Assembly: GCF_026004055.1 (NCBI RefSeq)
Contig: NZ_BPIJ01000001.1
Coordinates: 62,001 to 126,000 of the forward strand
Direction of reading: 5' to 3'
DNA length: 64,000 nucleotides
DNA from: Meiothermus sp.
Lineage (GTDB): Bacteria > Deinococcota > Deinococci > Deinococcales > Thermaceae
Below the pieces are notes generated by a model that made no database searches, was not told the origin of the DNA, and was given only the letters and a program-made list of their open reading frames with translations. A program made the position numbers and the translations under genes. Positions 8,666 to 17,021 of the stretch are shown piece by piece (position 1 is the first letter of the stretch; each line of letters starts with the position of its first letter).

Positions 8666-8763
8666 TCTTTATCGGTTTGTGCCCCTTGGTTTCTTCAGGT
8701 AGGCCTCACAGATTAGGAGCCTGGCCCCAAGTTTTGCTTGGAATTATCGAGAAAAATGCGCGT

Positions 8764-10095
8764 ATGAATCTGGTCTGGCACCGCGCCGATCTTCGTTTGC
8801 ATGACAACCCCGCCCTGGGCGAAGCCCTGAAAGCGGGCCCGGTGGTGGGTCTGGTGGTGTTTGACCCCAACATTCTGCAAAACACCAGCCCGCGTCGGCG
8901 GGCCTGGTTTTACCAGAATGTGGCCGCGCTGCGTGAGGGCTATATGCGGCGGGGAGGTAGCCTGCTGGTTCGTACCGGCCTTCCCTGGGAGGTGTTGCCC
9001 CAACTGGTGGGTGAACTGGGGGTTAAGGGTGTTTTTGCGATCCGCAACTCAACCCCTTATGCCCGGTTTCGGGATCGGAAGGTACAGGAAGCCTTGCCGG
9101 GCTGTGTTCGTTGGCTCGAGGGCCAGTACATCCATGAACCGGGCACCATTCTGAAGCCCGACGGAGGTTCCTACACCGTTTTTACGCCCTTTTCCAAACG
9201 CTGGTGGGCCGCCCAGGAGCCGATTTTGCTCGAGGCCCCTGCCCACTTTCCTAGTGTGACCCTTCCGCCCGGCTACGATCTGGGCAACATCCCCGAAGAA
9301 GTCTCGGATGTGCCGCTTCCGCCGGTAGGCGAGGAGGCTGCGCTGGAGGCGCTCGAGGCCTTTCTGCACAATAAATTGCCCCAATACCACCAGACCCGCG
9401 ATGGGCTGGCGGGGGAAGGGGTCTCGAGGCTCTCTTACTACTTCACCCTGGGGGTGCTCTCGCCCCGCCTGGCTGCCCGGCGGGCCCTGCAGACTGGGGG
9501 CGAGGGCGCCCGCAAATGGGTAAACGAGCTGTGTTGGCGCGACTTCAGCGGCGATCTGCTCTACCACCGCCCCGAGATGCTCACCCAGGCCTTCGACCCC
9601 CGCTGGGAAGCCCTGCCCTGGAACGACGACCCCGCGCTTTTTGAGGCCTGGCTAACGGGCCAGACCGGTATTCCGGTGGTGGATGCGGCCATGCGCGAAC
9701 TGCGGGCTACCGGCTTTTTGTCCAACCGGGGCCGCATGGTGGTGGCGCAGTTTGCGGTCAAGCTGGCCCTTCTGCCCTGGCAAAAGTGCGAGCGGGCTTT
9801 TCGCGACCTGCTCCTGGACGGCGACAACGCCTCCAACCTGCAAGGCTGGCACTGGGCGGGGGGCTTGGGGGTAGACGCAGCGCCCTATTTCCGGGTTTTT
9901 AACCTGATTACCCAGGCCGAGACCCACGACCCCGGCGGCCTATGGCTCCGGCGCTGGGTGCCCGAATCCAATGGCCGCGCCCAGCCCTACAAACCTTCGG
10001 CGCTGGATCTGGAATTGGCCCGAAGGCGTTACCTGGCCGCCGCTGAGAAGATTGCCCAAAAGCCGAGAGCCGAACGCCCTGAGAGAGAAAGTTAG
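8764..10095 (+). CDS. phr: Class I deoxyribodipyrimidine photolyase
   Basis: 443 residues. N-terminal antenna domain (about 1-130) begins [18 protein letters not shown]; the C-terminal FAD-binding helical domain holds [32 protein letters not shown] and the family hallmark [17 protein letters not shown] followed by RRWVPE. The enzyme repairs cyclobutane pyrimidine dimers with blue light and reduced FAD; the Trp residues used for photoreduction appear conserved. The frame is open for more than 1.2 kb upstream, but that part is antisense to the dipeptidase and exporter genes and is not coding; homology starts exactly at ATG 8764. It is followed by the DUF2256 gene after 32 bp. A cryptochrome-type photoreceptor role cannot be excluded. 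Confidence 0.93.
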   Translation: MNLVWHRADLRLHDNPALGEALKAGPVVGLVVFDPNILQNTSPRRRAWFYQNVAALREGYMRRGGSLLVRTGLPWEVLPQLVGELGVKGVFAIRNSTPYARFRDRKVQEALPGCVRWLEGQYIHEPGTILKPDGGSYTVFTPFSKRWWAAQEPILLEAPAHFPSVTLPPGYDLGNIPEEVSDVPLPPVGEEAALEALEAFLHNKLPQYHQTRDGLAGEGVSRLSYYFTLGVLSPRLAARRALQTGGEGARKWVNELCWRDFSGDLLYHRPEMLTQAFDPRWEALPWNDDPALFEAWLTGQTGIPVVDAAMRELRATGFLSNRGRMVVAQFAVKLALLPWQKCERAFRDLLLDGDNASNLQGWHWAGGLGVDAAPYFRVFNLITQAETHDPGGLWLRRWVPESNGRAQPYKPSALDLELARRRYLAAAEKIAQKPRAERPERES

Positions 10096-10127
10096 TACGG
10101 CTTTCCTGCGACCTACAAGGACTGCTT

Positions 10128-10283
10128 ATGCGGTTGAGAGGTTTCAAAGTGCACTTGCCGGTGAAGGTATGTGCAGCATGTGGCCGGCCTTTTCAGTGGC
10201 GCAAGAAATGGGCAAGGAATTGGGATGAAGTCAGGTACTGCTCGGAACATTGCCGGGGCCAGGCCAAGGGGAGGAAGGGGTGA
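10128..10283 (+). CDS. DUF2256-type small zinc-binding protein
   Basis: A 51-residue gene below common length cut-offs. It has the full DUF2256 pattern: Cys15 and Cys18 in [20 protein letters not shown], then Cys38 and Cys42 in VRYCSEHCR, with the basic/aromatic core RPFxWRKKW. The four cysteines probably hold one zinc ion. DUF2256 proteins are repeatedly found beside photolyase/cryptochrome genes; their function is unknown. ATG 10128 lies 32 bp after the photolyase stop with CAAGGA just upstream. The stop TGA (10281-10283) overlaps the GTG start of the next gene, so all three are probably one message. Confidence 0.85.
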   Translation: MRLRGFKVHLPVKVCAACGRPFQWRKKWARNWDEVRYCSEHCRGQAKGRKG

Positions 10284-10648
10284 GCGAACTGCTAGGCGAA
10301 CGCATAGCCCAGCAACTGCTGCTGTGGGCACTGGTGTGTTTGGGGGGTGCTCTGGTTGGTTTGTGGCGCACGCGGCACAGCTTTTGGAGGTCGTTCTGGT
10401 TTATGACTGGGGTCTGGGCGTTGGTCAATGCGGCGATTGCCTATGCGGGTTGGTTGGGAGCCGAACCTGACCCGGAGAACCTCCGCCAACTTCTGTGGAT
10501 TAATGCGGGCCTCGACACCCTCTACGTGGCGGTAGGTTGGGCCCTATGGGCGCGATTAAATCCGATGTACAAGGGGTTTGGGCTCGCTATTATGCTGCAA
10601 GGATTTTTTCTATTGGCCTTCGATGTGTTCCATGCCCTACAAATATGA
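10280..10648 (+). CDS. Small four-helix membrane protein linked to photolyase
   Basis: 122 residues with about four transmembrane helices (roughly 10-28, 34-56, 68-86, 96-116) and very few charged residues. I do not recognise an annotated function. The start GTG 10280 overlaps the stop of the DUF2256 gene (GTGA) and is preceded by GGAGGAAGGGG; an upstream in-frame ATG at 10250 would overlap DUF2256 further and is less likely. The position as third gene of the photolyase unit suggests a light- or damage-related role, but that is inference only. Confidence 0.7.
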   Translation: MSELLGERIAQQLLLWALVCLGGALVGLWRTRHSFWRSFWFMTGVWALVNAAIAYAGWLGAEPDPENLRQLLWINAGLDTLYVAVGWALWARLNPMYKGFGLAIMLQGFFLLAFDVFHALQI

Positions 10649-10655
10649 ACGTATC

Positions 10656-10684
10656 TTGGACAAAGATTGTACTAACATTATACG
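10656..10684 (+). promoter_or_regulatory. Promoter for the FAS1-domain gene
   Basis: TTGGAC (10656-10661), 17-bp spacer, TATACG (10679-10684). The predicted start near 10691 leaves a leader of about 115 nt before ATG 10808, which ends in a strong AAGGAGG ribosome binding site. TTGTAC occurs at 10667-10672 and again, as the palindrome TTGTACAA, just before the ribosome binding site. Confidence 0.55.
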
Positions 10685-10807
10685 TATAGCCTATAAATGG
10701 AAGTTGCGAGGTAGGAACACGTATGTCCAAGGCCGATATCCGTCGGCTGTGGCGCAGATAACGGCTTACCTTGTAACCCAACCCAAGTTGTACAAGGAGG
10801 TAGGGAG

Positions 10808-11302
10808 ATGAAGCTCAAAGCATTGTTCGTGGTAGGAAGCCTAGCCCTGGCCGCTTTAGGTCTGACCCTCACCAGCGCTCAGAGCACCACCCAGAACCAG
10901 ACCATCGCGCAAATTGTGGCCACCAACCCCAACTTCAGCACCCTGCTGGCCGCAGTACAGGCTGCTGGACTGACCCAAACCTTGTCCGGCCCGGGCCCCT
11001 TTACGGTCTTTGCGCCTACCAACGAAGCCTTTGCTAAGATTCCCAAGGCCGACCTGGACAAACTGCTGGCCGATAAGGCAGCCCTGACCAAGGTGCTCAC
11101 CTATCACGTGGTAGCGGGGCGGGTGCCCTCGAGCCAGGTGGTTACCCTCAAAGAGGCCAAAACCGTGGAGGGTCAGAGCGTGACCATCGAGGTCAAAGAC
11201 GGCAAGGTCATTTTGAATGGTAATTCCACCGTGACCGCGGTAGACATCCAGGCCAGCAACGGGATCATTCACGTGATTGATACCGTACTGCTGCCCAAGT
11301 AA
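10808..11302 (+). CDS. Secreted fasciclin (FAS1) domain protein
   Basis: 164 residues: Sec signal peptide (MKLKALFVVGSLALAALGLT, cleaved near TSAQS) and a single FAS1 domain with both signature blocks, FTVFAPTNEAFAKIP (H1) and the C-terminal NGIIHVIDTVLLPK (H2), and the central YHV box in LTYHVVAGRV. FAS1 domains mediate adhesion or matrix binding at the cell surface. The protein is exported with no membrane anchor. It has a strong ribosome binding site (AAGGAGG, spacing about 8) and its own promoter. A hairpin-rich repeat starts about 10 bp after the stop and could act as its transcription end. Confidence 0.93.
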   Translation: MKLKALFVVGSLALAALGLTLTSAQSTTQNQTIAQIVATNPNFSTLLAAVQAAGLTQTLSGPGPFTVFAPTNEAFAKIPKADLDKLLADKAALTKVLTYHVVAGRVPSSQVVTLKEAKTVEGQSVTIEVKDGKVILNGNSTVTAVDIQASNGIIHVIDTVLLPK

Positions 11303-11312
11303 GGGCAATTTT

Positions 11313-11591
11313 CAGAGCGCTCGTCGCATATTTTGAGCCATTCGACTTCGAGAAAACTTTTTCCTGAACGAGACAGTGGCCGCCTGGAAACTTGAAACCC
11401 AAGCACCTGTGGGCCGGGCCCGGCCCACGCTTGGGTGCGTAACATGCCTCTGCCAGGGAATGGCTTATGCCATAGCCACAACGTGGCTAACCTGGCCCAG
11501 ACGCAACGCAGGCAAGCGTGCCTCACCTCGGTGAGGCACGTCTGCTTGTCCCTTCACGTTTTCGCAGGCGGCCACGTCTGTGAAGAGCGCG
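11313..11591 (-). mobile_element. Hairpin-rich MITE, family 1, copy 1 (degenerate)
   Basis: Reverse-complement copy of the repeat also found at 42451-43050 and 62533-62803. Its minus-strand left end reads GCGCTCTTCACAGACGTGG like the others; the other end (near 11313-11325) has decayed and keeps only GAGCGCTC. It retains the conserved hairpins GTGCCTCACC/GGTGAGGCAC and GCCACGTTGTGGC, and, like copy 3, an inserted ATGGCATAAGCCAT hairpin that copy 2 lacks. It fills the space between the FAS1 and DUF4397 genes and carries no credible reading frame, so it would need a transposase from elsewhere. The remaining 11592-11717 holds only the DUF4397 leader, with TATAAC at 11687-11692. Confidence 0.8.
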
Positions 11592-11717
11592 GTTTGTGGT
11601 GCGGGCACCTACCCCCAGGGCACAAGCTTTGTAAGCCAGAGTAGTTGCCGGGCTCCATACTTCACGCTACCATAACCTGGCAAGTTTATAACCCAAGCTG
11701 GTAGAAAGGAGCGTCGT

Positions 11718-12371
11718 ATGCGGTGGATGAAGTGGATCGCAGGCCTGGTAATTGTGCTAGGTTTTGCGCTGGCGCAGGAGGGCTCGGCTTATGTGCGCTT
11801 TGCCCATCTGGTACCCGATGCGCCGGCGGTGGACATCCTCTCCGGCGGTAACAAAGTTTTTGAGGCCCAGGGTTTCAAGGATGTAACCTACTACGCCGAG
11901 GTGCCTGCCGGCAGCCTGACCCTGACCGTGCAGACTACCGGGCAGAACCCGGCTAAGGTCGCCGACGTGGCCATTCGGGTGCAGGCGGGCAAGTACTACA
12001 CGGTTATGGCGCTAGGCATGGCCTCGAGCCTCAAGGCCCGCCTGGTCGAAGACCGCATCGCCCCCGCCGAAGGGGTGGCCAAGGTTCGCGTCGTCCATGC
12101 CTCGCCAGACGCTCCGGCGGTAGATGTGGCGCTCAAAGGGGGGCCGGTGCTGTTCCGCAACCTGGCCTTCGGCCAGATTTCGGGCTACGGCACCGTTCCG
12201 GCGGCGGCCTACAACCTCGAGGTGCGCCCCACCGGCACCACCACGGTAGCGTTGCCGCTCGAGGGGGTGGCTTTTGAGGGCGGCAAGGTCTATAGCGTTT
12301 TTGCAGTAGGCTTGCTGGCCGGCGAGACCCTCGAGGTGATCGTGGTCGAGGATAGTTTTGGCAGTCCCTAG
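11718..12371 (+). CDS. Secreted DUF4397-domain protein
   Basis: 217 residues: signal peptide (WIAGLVIVLGFALAQ) followed by two homologous DUF4397 units, each opening with the typical motif: YVRFAHLVPDAPAVDIL (about 25-41) and KVRVVHASPDAPAVDVAL (about 122-139). DUF4397 proteins are predicted extracellular beta-sandwich proteins of unknown role, abundant in Deinococcus-Thermus envelopes. Ribosome binding site AAAGGAG at 11704-11710. A perfect GC hairpin followed by T6 lies 20 bp after the stop. Confidence 0.9.
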   Translation: MRWMKWIAGLVIVLGFALAQEGSAYVRFAHLVPDAPAVDILSGGNKVFEAQGFKDVTYYAEVPAGSLTLTVQTTGQNPAKVADVAIRVQAGKYYTVMALGMASSLKARLVEDRIAPAEGVAKVRVVHASPDAPAVDVALKGGPVLFRNLAFGQISGYGTVPAAAYNLEVRPTGTTTVALPLEGVAFEGGKVYSVFAVGLLAGETLEVIVVEDSFGSP

Positions 12372-12390
12372 ATTGAAAGCTGGCTAGAGC

Positions 12391-12414
12391 GGGGGCTTCG
12401 GCCCCCCCTTTTTT
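12391..12414 (+). terminator. Rho-independent terminator
   Basis: GGGGGC, tetraloop TTCG, GCCCCC, then CCTTTTTT. A textbook stem with a stable UUCG loop and T-tract directly downstream of the DUF4397 gene. Confidence 0.92.
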
Positions 12415-12464
12415 GTGGGCCCTGGTCAAGTCTTTACCCCGTGGTGGCCTCAGGATAAAAGAGT

Positions 12465-13754
12465 ATGCGTGGGTGGATGCTTCTGGCTTTGGTTCTGTTG
12501 GGCATGGGGCTGGCCCAGACGGCGCGCTGGACAGGTCAGCCCGAGTATCGGGCTATTCCAGGCGCACCGACGACCGCGGGGGCGGCCCTGGATAAGAGTT
12601 ATGTGCTGATCTACCCGGCCCAGGGAACCCCGCGCGGCACCATCGTTTTTGTGCCGGGGTTCTTGGGGGGTGCCACCAATTTTGATGCCCTGGCCCGGCG
12701 GCTGGTGCTGGCAGCCCCAGGCTGGGCGGTCTGGGCCTGGGATCGGCGGGCCAACGGCCTCGAGGATCGCCGGGGCTTTACCTCACCCGACCCCTGGGCC
12801 TACTACCAGAACTACCCGTTGCCCGATTTTCCCTTCCTCAAGGACTGGGGCTTGAGGGTACACCTGGACGACCTCGAGCGGGTGGTAGACCAGGCCCAGA
12901 GCAGCGGCCCGGTGGTGCTGGCCGGGCACTCGCTGGGTGCGAGTTTGGCCTCGCTCTTTGCGCTGTACCGGGGGGATAAAATCAGCGGTCTGATTTTGCT
13001 GGATGGTGCGCCGCGCCTGGTGCCCCTCACCCGCGAGCAATACTTTGGCGGTACCGAAGGGGGTTTTGGCCGCCTGGCCGGCCTGGACGAACTGCTGCAA
13101 GGCAAGGCCCCGCCCTACATCAACGCTTTCGGGCTCAACCCGGTGGGCTTTGCCCAGGCCGAAGCCCAGGCCTTCATGACCGCAGAGAACCCCCAGGCCG
13201 ATGCCCCGCCTGGCTGGGTGCCTTTCCGGGCGAGTCGGCTGGCGGCGGCCCTTTCCCGCGTGGACGACCGCTATGCCTTGTCGCCCATTTTCTCGGTCTC
13301 GGTGGGGCAGTCTACCGGGCGCGAGGGGATTAGCCTGCTCAGCTTTTTTGTGGGCAGTGTGGTCTACACCATCCGGGGTCCAAGAGGGGGGCGGGTGGAG
13401 TGGCGCGATAGCGGCGAGGCCACCGACCCGCTGGAGTTTATTTCGCTGTACGCCAACCCCACCACCGGTTTCTCGGAGTGGTTTTTTCCCTACCGCCTCT
13501 CCCTCGACATCTCGGCCTACGAGGTGGCCATGCCCGAGCTGAGGCCGCGCTCGGTGGCGTATCCGGTGCTGGCCCTGGGGGCAGGGCGGGGCTTGCTGCC
13601 GCAGACCGGCAACTTTCGCAGTGTGGGGGAGGTTTTCCCCCATACTCGAGTAGACATCCGAATCCTGCCGGGCCTCACCCACCTGGACATTCTGACCAGC
13701 CGCACTGGCGCTGCGGTGGGCCCTATTTCGGCCTACCTGCAAGGGGTGCGCTGA
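12465..13754 (+). CDS. Secreted alpha/beta-hydrolase (lipase/esterase-like)
   Basis: 429 residues: signal peptide MRGWMLLALVLLGMGLAQ, then an alpha/beta-hydrolase fold. The oxyanion region is in GTIVFVPGFLGGATNFD, the nucleophile elbow is GHSLGASLA (catalytic Ser near residue 153), and a plausible His is in PGLTHLDIL near the C-terminus. The enzyme is probably exported and hydrolyses an ester; the substrate is unknown. The protein is longer than a minimal hydrolase, with about 150 residues of cap or insert between strands. The start lies about 50 bp after the terminator. No good ribosome binding site is visible. The photolyase-remnant gene begins 42 bp after its stop. Confidence 0.85.
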   Translation: MRGWMLLALVLLGMGLAQTARWTGQPEYRAIPGAPTTAGAALDKSYVLIYPAQGTPRGTIVFVPGFLGGATNFDALARRLVLAAPGWAVWAWDRRANGLEDRRGFTSPDPWAYYQNYPLPDFPFLKDWGLRVHLDDLERVVDQAQSSGPVVLAGHSLGASLASLFALYRGDKISGLILLDGAPRLVPLTREQYFGGTEGGFGRLAGLDELLQGKAPPYINAFGLNPVGFAQAEAQAFMTAENPQADAPPGWVPFRASRLAAALSRVDDRYALSPIFSVSVGQSTGREGISLLSFFVGSVVYTIRGPRGGRVEWRDSGEATDPLEFISLYANPTTGFSEWFFPYRLSLDISAYEVAMPELRPRSVAYPVLALGAGRGLLPQTGNFRSVGEVFPHTRVDIRILPGLTHLDILTSRTGAAVGPISAYLQGVR

Positions 13755-13796
13755 GCGAACCTGGCCTACGATTGGCCCCAGACCCTCGAGCTCTGC

Positions 13797-14198
13797 ATGA
13801 CCCTCTGGATTCTTGGCGACCAGCTCAACCATGCCGCCGTACGACAGATATCGCCCCGACGGGTGCTGCTGGTAGAGGCCTACGAGTTGGGGCGTACCCC
13901 GCCCATGCATCCGCAGAAGCTGGTGCTCTTCTTCAGCGCCATGCGCCACTTTGCCCAGGAATTGCGGGAGGACGGCAGAGAGGTCATCTACCTGCAGGCT
14001 GAGACCCTGGCCGAGCAAGCCTGTCCCTTCAACAGCCTGTACTGGGATTTCATGGCCCAGCACCGTGCCTTGCTGGAAGGCAATCCTCGTCTGGGGGTAC
14101 TGTACAAATCCTGGGACAAGCGCAGTCCAATAGAGCAAAAGGCCCTTCGCCATCAGGCCCAGACCCTACGGCAACAGATCGCCCAGGGTGAGGTTTGA
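13797..14198 (+). pseudogene. Internally deleted iron-sulfur photolyase (FeS-BCP/DPRP) remnant
   Basis: 133 residues that join the two extreme ends of the iron-sulfur bacterial cryptochrome/photolyase family, normally about 500 residues. Residues 1-66 match the N-terminal domain (LWILGDQLNH, MHPQKLVLFFSAMRHFAQEL); residues 67-133 match the very C-terminus (ACPFNSLYWDFMAQHR, then NPRLGVLYKSWDK). The middle, with the FAD-binding helical domain and three of the four [4Fe-4S] cysteines, is absent, and only the last Cys (ACPFN) is kept. The junction is in frame near 13995-14000. Such a protein cannot bind FAD or the cluster as known members do. It is most likely a decaying gene, though an assembly deletion or a reduced protein cannot be excluded. 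Confidence 0.75.
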
Positions 14199-14327
14199 AT
14201 GACAGCAGCCTCAAAAAAGCCTGAACGCCGCGTTACCGGTCAACTCTTCGAACCGCTTGCTTTGAGCGAAAAAGCCCGTTCAGATAAGAGGTTGGCCAAC
14301 GTGACTACCGGGGTGTCCTGGGCGTGA
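14199..14327 (+). CDS. Possible 42-residue protein, unknown
   Basis: A short frame starting MTAASKKPERRVTGQLFEPL, whose ATG directly abuts the stop of the photolyase remnant (TGAATG). It is basic at the N-terminus and has no recognised family. It may be a real small gene coupled to the old photolyase, a fragment of a lost downstream gene, or chance. The remaining bases to 14464 hold only the leader of the GGDEF/EAL gene. Confidence 0.25.
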   Translation: MTAASKKPERRVTGQLFEPLALSEKARSDKRLANVTTGVSWA

Positions 14328-14464
14328 CCTTGGCCTGGGGTGTGAATAACGCTTTGGGAAGGAGTAATTTGTGAGTAGAATCACCGGGTGAAACCAGGAC
14401 GCCCCACGGTTCTAGGTTGTGCTGTTTGCAGCAGCTCTAACCGGGTTTGTGGGAGGTTAATTTT

Positions 14465-16957
14465 TTGACACGGGTACTGAACTGGTTGAGGCCGCGCTGG
14501 CTCGAGCTGTTTTTGGGTCTGGGGTTTACCTTGGGTTACGCCCTGGTTTTCCCCACCTTGTACCAGAGCCTCGGCCACGGGGCGTTGCACCTGGTACTGC
14601 CGGGGGTGGCCCTGCTGAGCTGGGCCCTGGGCCTTTGGGGTGCCGTGGGGGTCGGTTTGTTGTTACCGCCTTTCCAGATCGCACTGCTGAGCACAGCAGG
14701 GGCGTCCTGGGATGGGAATCTGCGGGATGTGCTCTGGCTAACGGGTGGAGTGGGACTGCTTTCCTCCTGTGTAGTAGGGCTTTTTCGTTTCCAGTACGAC
14801 CGCCGCTCTGCGGCCGAGGTGGCCATGCGAAAAAGCCAAGCCCACGCCGAGGATCGCAACCTCGAGCTGGCCCTCTTCTCCAAGGTGCGTGATGGCTTGG
14901 CCCGCGACCTCGAGCCCGAAGCTTTGATGCGGGGGGTGGTGGACACCCTGCACGAACACCCGCGCTTCGATAGCGTGGCCGCCTATCAACCCATGGGTGA
15001 GGGGCTGCGCCTGGTCTGGTCGGGGGGGAAGCAAACCCTGCCCGAGCATTTTGATTCCACCCACGAAATCGTGCTACGGGCGGCCCGCTCCGCGGAAACG
15101 GTGGTGTTTTTTAGCACCGAAGAACGCAGCAAAGCGGGTTTGTTGGGGAAGCAGCGCCTGATTGCCGTGCCGTTGCTGGTCAAAGGCAGTGTGCAGGGGG
15201 TGTTGGTAGCCAGCGGCGCCCCCGACCTCGAGCAGCGCGAGGTGCAATTTTTGGAGGGGGTGGCAGGGCAGCTCAGCCTGGCCATTGACCGGGCCCAGAT
15301 CTACGAAGCCCTGCGCGAGCAGGAGGCCATTTATCGTACCCTCCTGGAAACCTTGCCCGACGCAGTCGCCCTCTACGATGGGTCGAAGGTGCTTTATCTC
15401 AATCCGGCGGGTTTGCGTGGGCTGGGGTATCAGCACCTGGAGGAGGTGGTGGGGCAGCCCCTGACGCGTTTTGTACACCCCGATTCGTTGCCCAGGGTGG
15501 CCGAGCGGGTGCAGCGGATTCTGGGGGGCGAGCCCGACACGGTGGAGGAGATTCGCCTGGTAGCTCAGGGGGGGCGCGAGCTCGAGGTCGAGGCTGTGGG
15601 CGTGCTGGTTCAGATTGCGGGTCACAAGCAGGTCATGATTTCCATCCGTGATGTGGGTGAACGCAAACGCCAGCAGGCCCGTATCGAGTACCTGGCCTAT
15701 CACGACCCCCTTACCGACCTGCCCAACCGCCGCAGGCTGTGGGAGGTGGCCGAGACGGTTTTCGTGGCCGACCGCCGCAAGCGCGAAACCCCGGCCCTGA
15801 TCTACCTCGACCTAGACAACTTCAAGGTCGTCAACGATACCCTAGGCCATCAGGCCGGTGATGAGTTGTTGCGCCAAATTGCCCAGCGGATCAAGGAAGT
15901 GCTGCGCCAGGGCGATCTGCTGGCCCGCATGGGGGGCGATGAGTTTGCGGTGCTGCTCCCCTCCGCCGACCGCGCCTCGGCTACTGCTGCCGCCCGCCGG
16001 GTGAATGGGGTGTTCGACACCCCCTTTACCCTGGACAACCACACCATTCATATCCAGGCCAGCCTGGGGGTGGCGCTCTACCCCGAACACGGCCAGACCC
16101 TCGACGAGCTGGCCCGCGCCGCCGATGTGGCCATGTACCAGGCCAAGCACGCCCGCACCGGGATTGCCATCTACGACCCCGCCCAGGACATCAACTCCCT
16201 CGAGCGCCTAAACACCCTTCTGTACCTGCGCAAGACCATCCAGGAGGGCCGCTTCCTGCTTCAGTACCAGCCCATCCTGAATATCCAGAGCCGCTATGTA
16301 GATAAATGGGAAGCCCTGGTGCGCTGGGAGCACCCGACCCGGGGGCTTCTGCACCCGGCCGAGTTTGTGCCCCTGGCCGAAGAGGCCGGTCTGATTGGCG
16401 AACTTGATCTGGCCGTGCTCAAACAAGCGGTGCAGGATCAGCGGCGGTTGGGCGGCGAGCTGGCCATCAACTTTTCTGCCGTCACCCTGGCCCACCCCAA
16501 CTGGGTGCGCGAGGTAGTGCGTTCGCTGGTAGACGAGACCCTGCAACCCAGCATGCTTTGGCTCGAGATTACCGAGTCGGCCTTGCTGCCCGAGCGGCAG
16601 AAATGGCTGGGGGGGCTGGTAGCGCTTCGCGGGCTGGGGGTGCGGGTGGCTCTGGATGACTTCGGCATGGGCTACTCCTCGCTGGCCCACCTCAAGCAGG
16701 TGCCAATAGACCTGATCAAGATAGACAAGAGCTTTGTGGCAGAGATTGGGCAGAGCCAGACCTCGGAAGACATTTTGCAGGCCATGCTGCAACTGGCCAA
16801 TGCCTTCGGCCTCAAGACCCTGGCCGAGGGGGTCGAGAATCGCGTCCAGCTCGAGTGGCTGGCCCGCCATGGCTGCCACTATGCCCAGGGCTACTACATC
16901 GGCCTGCCTATGTCGGTTGAACAGGCTGCCGAGCAGGTGTTCTCCGAGGTTTTTTAG
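14465..16957 (+). CDS. Membrane GAF-PAS-GGDEF-EAL c-di-GMP sensor
   Basis: 830 residues. Order: about five N-terminal membrane helices (1-105), GAF (about 125-275), PAS (about 285-400), GGDEF (about 410-575) and EAL (about 590-825). The diguanylate cyclase site is intact (RMGGDEFAVLLP) with a product-inhibition RxxD motif five residues before it (RQGD). The phosphodiesterase site is also intact: WEALVRWEHP, DDFGMGYSS, KIDKSFV and AEGVE. It may therefore both make and degrade c-di-GMP, with the balance set by the GAF/PAS input. I chose TTG 14465 because GGGAGG (14451-14456) is correctly spaced; a TTG at 14447 would overlap that site. It has eight CTCGAG hexamers in about 2.5 kb, typical of this genome. 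Confidence 0.9.
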   Translation: MTRVLNWLRPRWLELFLGLGFTLGYALVFPTLYQSLGHGALHLVLPGVALLSWALGLWGAVGVGLLLPPFQIALLSTAGASWDGNLRDVLWLTGGVGLLSSCVVGLFRFQYDRRSAAEVAMRKSQAHAEDRNLELALFSKVRDGLARDLEPEALMRGVVDTLHEHPRFDSVAAYQPMGEGLRLVWSGGKQTLPEHFDSTHEIVLRAARSAETVVFFSTEERSKAGLLGKQRLIAVPLLVKGSVQGVLVASGAPDLEQREVQFLEGVAGQLSLAIDRAQIYEALREQEAIYRTLLETLPDAVALYDGSKVLYLNPAGLRGLGYQHLEEVVGQPLTRFVHPDSLPRVAERVQRILGGEPDTVEEIRLVAQGGRELEVEAVGVLVQIAGHKQVMISIRDVGERKRQQARIEYLAYHDPLTDLPNRRRLWEVAETVFVADRRKRETPALIYLDLDNFKVVNDTLGHQAGDELLRQIAQRIKEVLRQGDLLARMGGDEFAVLLPSADRASATAAARRVNGVFDTPFTLDNHTIHIQASLGVALYPEHGQTLDELARAADVAMYQAKHARTGIAIYDPAQDINSLERLNTLLYLRKTIQEGRFLLQYQPILNIQSRYVDKWEALVRWEHPTRGLLHPAEFVPLAEEAGLIGELDLAVLKQAVQDQRRLGGELAINFSAVTLAHPNWVREVVRSLVDETLQPSMLWLEITESALLPERQKWLGGLVALRGLGVRVALDDFGMGYSSLAHLKQVPIDLIKIDKSFVAEIGQSQTSEDILQAMLQLANAFGLKTLAEGVENRVQLEWLARHGCHYAQGYYIGLPMSVEQAAEQVFSEVF

Positions 16958-17021
16958 GGGAATGGCCGAGATTTGCTTCTGCCCCACGGTCTAAGAACCA
17001 CAACAACCGTACGCTCAAACC

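Noticed and set aside
7519-8763. Long in-frame extension upstream of the photolyase gene
   Set aside because: It is antisense to the dipeptidase and exporter genes and has no homology; the photolyase domain begins exactly at ATG 8764.
11440-11600. Hairpins taken at first for an attenuator, riboswitch or CRISPR-like palindrome
   Set aside because: The same sequence recurs twice elsewhere with defined inverted ends and no unit-spacer periodicity, so it is a mobile repeat.
12783-14153. 456-codon antisense frame over the hydrolase and photolyase remnant
   Set aside because: No start signal or family; both plus-strand genes have clear motifs.
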